Source: Acidobacteriota bacterium
GTDB lineage: Bacteria; Acidobacteriota; UBA6911; JACQSX01
NCBI GenBank assembly: GCA_016199665.1
Contig: JACQGG010000065.1
Location: 1-23,317, forward strand
Direction of reading: 5' to 3'
DNA: 23,317 nucleotides
The position numbers were made by a program, and so were the translations under genes. Below, piece after piece: positions 7,041-13,793 of this stretch. Each line of letters opens with the position of its first letter. Position 1 is the stretch's first letter. The notes beneath the pieces are model-generated. The model did no database searches. It was not told where the DNA came from and worked only from the letters and a program-made list of their open reading frames with translations.

Positions 7041-8816
7041 TTACCGCTGCTCAAAGACTTCCTGCAGGTCGGCCGACAGCAACGGCTCGATGCACTCTTT
7101 TACATACTGGCGGATTTCCCGGGGAGAGCGCAACTGCAGCAGATGCCCTGCCAGGGCAACCATCTTTTCCCGCTCGATAGAGCGCACCAGGCGGCGCATG
7201 TAAGGAAGCGCCATGGGATTCATGCTGAGATTGCGCACTCCCATCCCAATCAGCACCATGGCAAAGATCGGATCCGAAGCCATTTCACCGCAGACCCGGA
7301 CCGGGATCCGCTCCCCGGCTGCGACGCGCAAAGCTTCGTCCAGGCAACGCAGCACCGCCGGATGCAGCGGGTCGTAGAGATCGGCGATGTCCTCGTTGGT
7401 TCGATCCGCGGCCAGCACGTACTGGATCAGGTCGTTGGTTCCGATGCTGAAGAAATCAACTTCCCGAGCGAGCGCCTCCGCATTCAAGAACGCTGCCGGC
7501 ACTTCCATCATGATTCCTATCTTCAGATCGGGATCAAACGGACATCCTCGCCTCCCCAGTTCCTGCCCGGCATCCTGAATCAGCAATTTGGCGTCCCGGA
7601 TCTCGTCCAGCGACGAAATCATGGGAAGCACCAACTTGACATTCCCCAGCGTGCTGGCGCGAAGAATGGCGCAAACCTGCGACTTGAACAGTTCCGGCTT
7701 CCTGAGACTGAGCCGGATTCCGCGGAGACCCAGGATTGGGTTGGCCCCGCGTTTGACATCCTCAAGATACGGCAGCCGTTCGTCCCCGATGTCGAGGGTT
7801 CGAACCGTCAGCGGCAAGGGGTAAAGCCTCTGGGCCATGGAGGAGTAGATGGCCGCCTGCTTGTCCTCGGAGAGGGGCTGATCCCGCTCGCGGATGTACA
7901 GGAACTCGGAACGAAAGAGGCCGACCCCTTCCGCTCCGATTTCCAGCACGGACTTCACTTCGTCCTCGGTTTCCACGTTGACTTCCAGAATGATCCGTTC
8001 GCCGTCTCGGGTCACTGCAGGCAACTTCCGGTCAATCGCAAGCAGGGTGTGGTAGTGTTCCTCCTCCTGACGGATTTTCCGCTCATAGTCCCGGATCAGT
8101 CCGTTCGGGGGATCGACGTAAATCAGTCCCTGGTATCCGTCCAGAATCACCCGGCTTCCCGAGGGAATCAATTCCCGCACTTGCGGAATGCCTGAGATGA
8201 CCGGAATCCCGTAGGAGCGGGCGATGATGGCGGTGTGGGACGTGTATCCGCCCGTCGCCACCACGATCCCGTTCAGGTCGTTCAAATCAAAGTCGGCCAG
8301 CAGCGCCAGATTCAGGGTGTCGGCGACAAGGGTGACCCCTGGGCCCGAAGACCGAGGAGCTGCGTCGCCGGACAAGCGCCGGTGCAGCCGCTCAAACAGA
8401 CCCCAGGTGTCCATTTCCCTCTGCTGGAAAAACTCGTCTTCGGCTGCCTCGTAGCTCGACTGCAGCTCTTCCAGCACGCGGCGCGCCGCCCATTCCGCGT
8501 TGGCCTGCGAGCTGCGGATCAAGGCGACGATTCGCTCCACCAGAGAAGGATCCTCCAGCAGCATCTGATGCGCGTCCAGGATGCTGGCCATCTCATCGCC
8601 GCCTCGCTGCTGAACTCTGGAGCGGAGCAGGGCCAGTTCCCGGCGGCTCCCTTCCACGGCATGGCGCAGACGCTGGATCTCTTGAGGGACCGCGTCCTCG
8701 GAAACATGAATGCGGAAGACGTGTCCCGGCGTAAGATAATGCGACACGACGCCGATGGCGTATCCAGACGAAATGGGATTGCCCCGAATCTGTCTTCTGC
8801 GGCGCCGCGTCCTCAC
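7041..8816 (-). CDS. ptsI: Phosphoenolpyruvate-protein phosphotransferase (PTS enzyme I)
   Basis: Enzyme I takes phosphate from phosphoenolpyruvate and passes it to HPr. The 591 residues cover the whole family. The N-terminal GNPISSGYAIGVV strand comes first. The phospho-histidine is H194 in TGGYTSHTAIIARSYGIP. The PEP-binding barrel includes GVGLFRSEFLYI, GANPILGLRGIRL, FFSIGTNDLIQYVLAADR and the catalytic Cys in VRVCGEMASDP. The GTG start overlaps the HPr stop by 4 nt (GTGA), so the two are likely translationally coupled. The N-terminus has a run of arginines (MRTRRRRRQIRG), a little longer than usual. No EIIB or EIIC gene is nearby, suggesting a regulatory role rather than sugar uptake. 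Confidence 0.95.
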   Translation of the reverse strand: MRTRRRRRQIRGNPISSGYAIGVVSHYLTPGHVFRIHVSEDAVPQEIQRLRHAVEGSRRELALLRSRVQQRGGDEMASILDAHQMLLEDPSLVERIVALIRSSQANAEWAARRVLEELQSSYEAAEDEFFQQREMDTWGLFERLHRRLSGDAAPRSSGPGVTLVADTLNLALLADFDLNDLNGIVVATGGYTSHTAIIARSYGIPVISGIPQVRELIPSGSRVILDGYQGLIYVDPPNGLIRDYERKIRQEEEHYHTLLAIDRKLPAVTRDGERIILEVNVETEDEVKSVLEIGAEGVGLFRSEFLYIRERDQPLSEDKQAAIYSSMAQRLYPLPLTVRTLDIGDERLPYLEDVKRGANPILGLRGIRLSLRKPELFKSQVCAILRASTLGNVKLVLPMISSLDEIRDAKLLIQDAGQELGRRGCPFDPDLKIGIMMEVPAAFLNAEALAREVDFFSIGTNDLIQYVLAADRTNEDIADLYDPLHPAVLRCLDEALRVAAGERIPVRVCGEMASDPIFAMVLIGMGVRNLSMNPMALPYMRRLVRSIEREKMVALAGHLLQLRSPREIRQYVKECIEPLLSADLQEVFEQR

Positions 8817-9088
8817 TCCCTCTCCCCAAAGCGGTTGTTGATCAACGCTTCAAGCGCCGCAACCGCCGCCGTTTCATCGCTCCCGCTTGCGGTGATCCGC
8901 AGGCGTGTTCCCGCCCGCGCCGCAATCATCAGAATTCCCAAAACGCTCTTGCCGTTGACAAACTCGTTCCTCCCCAGTCGCGCCAGATGGATGTCAGACT
9001 GAAAAGTAGACGCAGTTCTGGCCAGTTTCGCTGCGGCACGCGCGTGCAGCCCCAGTTTATTCTGAATCAGAACCTCACGTTGAACCAT
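8813..9088 (-). CDS. ptsH: Phosphocarrier protein HPr
   Basis: The 91-residue protein starts MVQREVLIQNKLGLHARAA; H15 in LGLHARAA is the site phosphorylated by enzyme I. The regulatory serine is also present, S48 in FVNGKSVLGILMIAA, equivalent to Ser46 of Bacillus HPr. With hprK about 1.3 kb upstream, this HPr can probably be phosphorylated on both residues. A longer frame runs upstream to 9382 inside the EIIA gene and is rejected; the ATG at 9088 is 2 nt after the EIIA stop. It lies between EIIA and enzyme I in one transcription unit. Confidence 0.95.
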   Translation of the reverse strand: MVQREVLIQNKLGLHARAAAKLARTASTFQSDIHLARLGRNEFVNGKSVLGILMIAARAGTRLRITASGSDETAAVAALEALINNRFGERE

Positions 9089-9090
9089 AT

Positions 9091-9489
9091 TCAAGACGAG
9101 AGCACCTCGCTTGCCAGAGTAATGCTGCTCTTGCCCTGATCCCGAATTCGCTGGGCCAGCTCCGCAGCAGCTTCCCCTTCGCGCTGGTTGGCCAGCCGGA
9201 TGATCATCGGCAGATTTACTCCGGTGACCACCTCCACCCGGCCCTTCTCCATCAATGTCAGTGATATGTTGGAGGGCGTGCCGCCGAACATATCCGTCAG
9301 GATCACCAGCCCCTGGCCGCTGTCCACTGATTTCAAGGCCTCCTGAATCTCGGCGTGACTGCGCTCCACGTTGTCTCCCCATCCGATGGACACGGCCTTT
9401 ACGTGGGGCAGATCTCCGACGATCATTCGCGCCACTTCCAGAAATTCCTTCCCCAGATGTCCGTGGGTGACGACCACCGCTCCCACCAT
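9091..9489 (-). CDS. PTS EIIA component, mannose type
   Basis: A single-domain EIIA-Man (132 residues). It starts MVGAVVVTHGHLGKEFLEVA; H9 in VTHG is the phosphorylated residue of the family. The second hallmark, VILTDMFGGTPSNISLTLM, is complete. HPr would pass phosphate to H9. In mannose-type transporters this goes on to EIIB, but no EIIB, EIIC or EIID gene is here, so the protein may be a phosphorylation-state sensor or may serve subunits coded elsewhere. It has the best ribosome-binding site seen in the window and starts 18 nt after the rapZ stop. Confidence 0.92.
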   Translation of the reverse strand: MVGAVVVTHGHLGKEFLEVARMIVGDLPHVKAVSIGWGDNVERSHAEIQEALKSVDSGQGLVILTDMFGGTPSNISLTLMEKGRVEVVTGVNLPMIIRLANQREGEAAAELAQRIRDQGKSSITLASEVLSS

Positions 9490-9492
9490 AAC

Positions 9493-9500
9493 CCTCCTTT
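9493..9500 (-). promoter_or_regulatory. Strong Shine-Dalgarno of the EIIA gene
   Basis: The minus strand reads AAAGGAGG, then GTT and the ATG at 9489. It is a near-perfect match to the anti-Shine-Dalgarno sequence. Most neighbouring genes have weak or no visible site, so EIIA may be translated more strongly than the genes around it. Confidence 0.7.
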
Positions 9501-9507
9501 CTCGCGC

Positions 9508-10404
9508 CTACGATTCGGGTTCTTTCCCGCCCAAACCTTCCGCCGTGTGAATGTCTCGATGAATCGCATTCACTTTCAACCCGGCCTTATCGAGCAACTG
9601 GCGGAGCGCATTGGCGATCACGACCGACCGGTGCCGCCCGCCGGTGCATCCAAGCGCAATCGTCAGATACGACTTCCCCTCCGCGGTGTACTTCGGAATG
9701 AGGTACTGCAACAGATCATAGATCTTGCCGAGCATGACCTGGGTGTCGGGAAACTGCTGCATATAGCGCTCCACCTCAGGATCCAGTCCCGTCTTATCCT
9801 TCAGCTCGGGTTCGAAATGGGGATTGGGAAGGAAGCGGACGTCAAAAACCAGATCCGCGTTAAACGGAACGCCGTTTTTGTATCCAAAGCTCATGACCGT
9901 GACCACCAGGGAACCGCGACGGGGGCTCTCGCGAAAATTCTCTTCGATGAACTTCCGCAGCTCATGGACCGTGTAATCGCTGGTATTCAAAACGATGTCC
10001 GCCAGACCCCGGATCTCGCGCAGCTTCTGCTGTTCTTCACGAATTCCGTCCAGCACGTTCCGATCCGACGCCAAAGGATGGAGCCGGCGCGTCTCGCTGA
10101 ACCGGCGCGCCAGAGCCTCCTCGGACGCTTCCACAAACACCAGCACCGTTCTGGCGGGGCCCCGCCGGAGATCATGCACCAGACTCTGCAGATCATGAAT
10201 CGCCTCGCCCAGGCGCGCGTCCACCACCAGAGCCAACCGGTCGATCTTACCCTCGGTGGCTTCCGATAGTTGGATCAGACGCGGAATGAGAGGAATGGGA
10301 ATATTGTCGACACAGAAATAGCCGATATCTTCGAACGCCTTGGACACGGTGTGTTTTCCAGAGCCGCTCAGTCCGGTGATGATCGCTAGATTCTTAAGTG
10401 TCAT
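9508..10404 (-). CDS. rapZ: RNase adapter protein RapZ / YvcJ family nucleotide-binding protein
   Basis: The 298 residues match the RapZ/YvcJ family throughout. The N-terminal P-loop is ITGLSGSGKHT (about 9-19). LALVVDARLGE follows as a Walker-B-like strand. The C-terminal domain holds VMSFGYKNGVPFNADLVFDV and GCTGGRHRSVVIANALRQLL. In Escherichia coli the protein presents the GlmZ small RNA to RNase E and so controls glucosamine-6-phosphate synthase; in Bacillus the homologue binds nucleotides and affects competence. Which role applies here is not shown. It starts 9 nt after the hprK stop. Linkage with PTS genes and rpoN is a known arrangement of this family. Confidence 0.92.
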   Translation of the reverse strand: MTLKNLAIITGLSGSGKHTVSKAFEDIGYFCVDNIPIPLIPRLIQLSEATEGKIDRLALVVDARLGEAIHDLQSLVHDLRRGPARTVLVFVEASEEALARRFSETRRLHPLASDRNVLDGIREEQQKLREIRGLADIVLNTSDYTVHELRKFIEENFRESPRRGSLVVTVMSFGYKNGVPFNADLVFDVRFLPNPHFEPELKDKTGLDPEVERYMQQFPDTQVMLGKIYDLLQYLIPKYTAEGKSYLTIALGCTGGRHRSVVIANALRQLLDKAGLKVNAIHRDIHTAEGLGGKEPES

Positions 10405-10413
10405 GGGGTCCGC

Positions 10414-11328
10414 TCACTCGCCGGCGAATTTCCCCCTCGCCTTCAATAATTCAAGGCGCGTCGCCACTTCAACCAGTGTGGCCAAATCCCGCCCCGGCGC
10501 CACCGGCATACGCCGCAGCGGCACTGGGACATCCAGTATGTCCAGGATTTCCTCTTCCCAGCCGAGGCGATCAAAGTCGAGATCCTTGGACCAGGCTTCA
10601 AATCGAATCGCCAGATCGATCGTCTTTTCCTGTCTCACCACGGAGATGCCGAACAACTCCTTGATGTCGATAATTCCCAGCCCGCGCAGCTCCATGTGAA
10701 ACGGGAGAGGCTCCGGCCCTCTTCCCACCAGCCGGTCCGACCCGTGCCGTTTGATCCAGACCAGATCGTCACTGACCAGGCGATGCCCCCGGATGATCAG
10801 ATCCAGAGCGCACTCGCTTTTTCCAATGCCGCTGTCCCCGCACAAGAAGACCCCAAGCCCATAGATATCCATCAGGACACCGTGCAGGGAGACCTCGGAA
10901 GCCAGCGCCTGCTCCAGGAATTCGGTGATTTCAGCGATGGCGACGGAACTGACCGCCTGGGTGTGAAGCAGAGGAATGCTGCCCCGGTCACAGAGTTCGG
11001 TCAGGTCCGGCGGGAGATCCCTTCCTCCGGTCAGCACGACGCAGCAGATCGCCTGTGCGCTCAGGTTGCGAAAAGCCACCGAGCGCCGGCCCGCATCCAT
11101 CGTTTGCAGGAAGTGAATCTCCGTTCCGCCCAAAAACTGAATGCGCCCGGAATGGATGTAGCCCGTGTAGCCTCCCAGGGCCAGACCGAGTTTTTGGATG
11201 CGGGCCGACGTGACCTTGTTGTTTAAGCCCTTGTGGCCCGCCTTGAGGGACAGTTCGATGCGCTTGAAGGGAAACTGCAGCAGTTCGTGAACCGAAACAG
11301 AACGATCTTCAACCGGCGGGGCTGCCAT
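10414..11328 (-). CDS. hprK: HPr kinase/phosphorylase
   Basis: A bifunctional enzyme that adds phosphate to, or removes it from, the regulatory serine of HPr. The N-terminal domain (about 10-135) has the DRT/HprK_N look. The C-terminal kinase domain begins HGVLMDIYGLGVFLCGDSG; the P-loop GDSGIGKS is at about 164-171 and the conserved His at 149. The second signature, HMELRGLGIIDIKELFGISV (about 211-230), is complete. At 304 residues the length is normal. It lies downstream of rpoN across a 100-nt gap and is followed closely by rapZ. Its substrate serine is present in the HPr encoded in this window. Confidence 0.95.
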   Translation of the reverse strand: MAAPPVEDRSVSVHELLQFPFKRIELSLKAGHKGLNNKVTSARIQKLGLALGGYTGYIHSGRIQFLGGTEIHFLQTMDAGRRSVAFRNLSAQAICCVVLTGGRDLPPDLTELCDRGSIPLLHTQAVSSVAIAEITEFLEQALASEVSLHGVLMDIYGLGVFLCGDSGIGKSECALDLIIRGHRLVSDDLVWIKRHGSDRLVGRGPEPLPFHMELRGLGIIDIKELFGISVVRQEKTIDLAIRFEAWSKDLDFDRLGWEEEILDILDVPVPLRRMPVAPGRDLATLVEVATRLELLKARGKFAGE

Positions 11329-11372
11329 ACCCTGTTATTTTGGCACTCGCGAAGGTCACAAATGAAATTTTC

Positions 11373-11390
11373 CGGGCCGACTCTGGCCCG
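11373..11390 (-). other. Small GC-rich hairpin between rpoN and hprK
   Basis: CGGGCC (11373-11378) and GGCCCG (11385-11390) form a 6-bp stem with a 6-nt loop about 40 nt past the rpoN stop. On the minus strand it is followed by GAAAATTTCATTT, AT-rich but not a U-run. It may be a weak terminator or pause between rpoN and hprK. Confidence 0.4.
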
Positions 11391-11428
11391 CGTTCGACGC
11401 GTGCATCCGCACCCGCCTCACCGCGCGC

Positions 11429-13030
11429 TCAAGATATCATCCTGCGCTCGCGGGATCCCAGAACCTTCATTTGATCTCGATACTTGGCCACGGTTCTGCG
11501 CGTAATCTGGATGCCCTGGCCGTTGAGCAAATTGGCAATCTTCTGGTCACTGAGCGGCTTCTTTGAATTTTCGCTTTCGATGATGGTCCGAATCTTGTAC
11601 TTCACATGAACAATACTGATGTTTCCACCCTCGCTGCTTTCCACTCCCACGGTGAAGAAACTCCGCAGCTCCATAACCCCCTGCGGCGTGTGAACGTATT
11701 TGTTCGTCACTGCCCGGCTGATGGTGGAGGAGTGTACCCCCAATTCATCGGCCAGATCCTTGATCAGCATGGGCTTCAAGTTGGTGATGCCGGACTCGAG
11801 GAAGGTGCGCTGGCGGCGCACGACCGAGGCGCAGACCCTGTAAATGGTCTGTTTCCGCTGGTCGACGCTCTTCAGCAACTCCTGCGCGTTTCGCCACTTC
11901 TCCCGGATGTAATTCCGGCTTTCCCGGGGAAGATCACCGGCCTTCAGCATGTCCCGGTACGCGGCGCACAGGCGAAGCTTCGGCAGACCGTCTTCATTCA
12001 TCTCAATCTGATAGTCCACCAGCTCCAGCCCGCACACCCGGCTGGATTCGCCCCAGCCTTCATCCTTGACCTTGACCCTGGCCGGACACTGCCGCGGTGT
12101 CGAAGACCGGAACTCCGGGTGCTCCAGGCAGGCGTATATGCCTTCGGTCTTGTAAATATAAATGTCGGGTTGAACATAGTGGGGCTTTTCCGGATCGTAT
12201 TTCTGCCCCGGTTTGGGCGTCAGTTTGCGAAGGGCTTCCAACGCCCGCGTGACATCGTCATCGCTGCATCCCAGTTCCCTGGCGATTTCCTTGTACTTGC
12301 GCTGTTGCACCAGCGGGAGGTAATCGGCCGCTATTTTCTCCAGAAAGGTGTCCTCGCCATACAGATTGCGGATTTGAACGCCCAGGCACTCCTGGAGATT
12401 GCGAGCGCCCACTCCCACCGGGTCCAACTGCATCACCAATTGCTGGGCCTTTTCCACCTGGTCCAACGAAGCCTGGGTCGCTTCGGCGGCCTCCTCCAGT
12501 GACTCCAGCAAATAGCCGTCTTGGCTGAGGTTTCCCGCCAGGTAGCGCGCGATTTGGCGAATTGCATCGGGCGCGTCGCAAAGATTGATTTGCGTTTCCA
12601 AATGATCGTAAAGGGAGAGCGGGCGTACCAGGAAGGACTCGAAGGAAGGACGGTCATCGGAATCGTAAGCGACTCCTTGAAAACCGGAGCCCCGGGAGTC
12701 TCCAAAGTAGTAGTCCATCTCGCGAATGGTTTCATCCAGCTCGAGCTGGGGATCGACGGCAGACGCCCCGTCCTCTGCCAGGCTGTCGGGGGAGGCAGCG
12801 GATTCCGCCGCTCCCGCCATCCCCGGCTCTTCCCCGTCTTCCTGTCCGCTGTCGCCCGAATCTTCCTCAAGAACCGGATTTGCCGCCAGTTCCTCATTGA
12901 GCATTTCCGAGAGTTCCATGCGGGACAGGGTGAGCAGCTCAATCTTCTGCAGCAGGGAGGGGGTCATCGCCAGCCGCTGACTGAGCTGGACATTCAAGGA
13001 AGGTCTCAGGTTATTTCTTCTAACAACCAT
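11429..13030 (-). CDS. rpoN: RNA polymerase sigma-54 factor
   Basis: This sigma factor directs RNA polymerase to -24/-12 promoters that need an activator ATPase. Region I is at the N-terminus (LNVQLSQRLAMTPSLLQKIE), followed by an acidic linker (about 53-105). The core-binding domain (about 130-290) has LDPVGVGARNLQECL. The helix-turn-helix (about 421-450) has MLIKDLADELGVHSSTISRA. The RpoN box is TRRTVAKYRD (510-519), one or two substitutions from the usual ARRTVAKYRE. Between PDIYIYK and EMNEDGLPKLRL there are about 40 extra residues (298-338) that I do not find in the family as I know it. It starts 11 nt after the lptB stop. The hpf and ptsN genes often next to rpoN are absent. Confidence 0.95.
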   Translation of the reverse strand: MVVRRNNLRPSLNVQLSQRLAMTPSLLQKIELLTLSRMELSEMLNEELAANPVLEEDSGDSGQEDGEEPGMAGAAESAASPDSLAEDGASAVDPQLELDETIREMDYYFGDSRGSGFQGVAYDSDDRPSFESFLVRPLSLYDHLETQINLCDAPDAIRQIARYLAGNLSQDGYLLESLEEAAEATQASLDQVEKAQQLVMQLDPVGVGARNLQECLGVQIRNLYGEDTFLEKIAADYLPLVQQRKYKEIARELGCSDDDVTRALEALRKLTPKPGQKYDPEKPHYVQPDIYIYKTEGIYACLEHPEFRSSTPRQCPARVKVKDEGWGESSRVCGLELVDYQIEMNEDGLPKLRLCAAYRDMLKAGDLPRESRNYIREKWRNAQELLKSVDQRKQTIYRVCASVVRRQRTFLESGITNLKPMLIKDLADELGVHSSTISRAVTNKYVHTPQGVMELRSFFTVGVESSEGGNISIVHVKYKIRTIIESENSKKPLSDQKIANLLNGQGIQITRRTVAKYRDQMKVLGSRERRMIS

Positions 13031-13041
13031 CTATCAAACTA

Positions 13042-13767
13042 TCAAAGCAACCTGAAGTTCTCACCCAGATACACTCGGCGCACATCAACATCTGATGATA
13101 GCACGGCGGGTGTGCCACTCTTGAAAATATCGCCTTCCCGGATGATATAGGCGCGATCCGTAATCTTCAGCGTTTCCCGCACGTTGTGATCCGTGATCAG
13201 CACTCCGATCTTCAGTTCCCGGAGATGAATCACCACCCGCTGAATATCCAAAACTGCAAGCGGGTCAATTCCCGCAAACGGCTCGTCCAGCAGGATAAAA
13301 GAGGGCCGGATCACCAGAGACCGCGCAATCTCGAGGCGGCGGCGCTCGCCGCCCGACAGCGTGTAGGCGCGATGCTTGCGCAGATGAGCGATGCCAAATT
13401 CCTCCAACAAGCCGCTGACTCTCCGGTCCTGCTCCCCGGGTGACAAATCGAGCGTCTCGGTGATGGCGTACAGATTCTCCTCGACGCTCAGCTTGCGGAA
13501 CACGGACGGTTCCTGCGGCAGGTAGCTGAGGCCCTTTCGCGCGCGGAGAAACATGGGCAGCCGGGTGATGTCCTCTCCATTCAGGCTGACCTTGCCGGAA
13601 TCAGGAGGGGTCAACCCGACGAGCATGTAAAAGGTCGTCGTCTTTCCGGCGCCGTTGGGACCGAGCAAACCCACGATTTCCCCCTCCTGGATGTGCAGAC
13701 TGATATCGCGGGCCACCTTGTGGCCTTTATAGCTCTTGGAGAGCCCTTCGCAGGCGAGTGTGCTCAT
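13042..13767 (-). CDS. lptB: LPS export ABC transporter ATP-binding protein LptB
   Basis: The ATPase of the inner-membrane LptBFG complex that drives lipopolysaccharide across the periplasm. It has Walker A LLGPNGAGKTT (about 34-44), the Q-loop region LSYLPQEPSVFRKLSVEENL, signature LSGGERRRLEIARSL, Walker B SFILLDEPFAGIDPLAV and the switch His in VLITDHNVRETL. LSYLPQEPSVFRKL is characteristic of LptB among ABC ATPases. At 241 residues the length is exactly usual. It follows the LptC/A fusion gene by 26 nt and precedes rpoN, a gene order shared with Proteobacteria. The permeases LptF and LptG are not in the window. Confidence 0.95.
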   Translation of the reverse strand: MSTLACEGLSKSYKGHKVARDISLHIQEGEIVGLLGPNGAGKTTTFYMLVGLTPPDSGKVSLNGEDITRLPMFLRARKGLSYLPQEPSVFRKLSVEENLYAITETLDLSPGEQDRRVSGLLEEFGIAHLRKHRAYTLSGGERRRLEIARSLVIRPSFILLDEPFAGIDPLAVLDIQRVVIHLRELKIGVLITDHNVRETLKITDRAYIIREGDIFKSGTPAVLSSDVDVRRVYLGENFRLL

Positions 13768-13793
13768 GAATTGGACTGGTTTTGAAAATGCTT

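Noticed and set aside
7143..8195. 350-codon plus-strand open frame
   Set aside because: Antisense to ptsI; no motif supports it.
9089..9382. N-terminal extension of HPr from an in-frame start at 9382
   Set aside because: The extra residues lie fully inside the EIIA gene in another frame; HPr proteins start right at MVQREVLI-type strands.
11339..11360. TGGCAC resembling the -24 element of a sigma-54 promoter
   Set aside because: No TTGC-type -12 element follows at the required spacing, and it points away from the genes.
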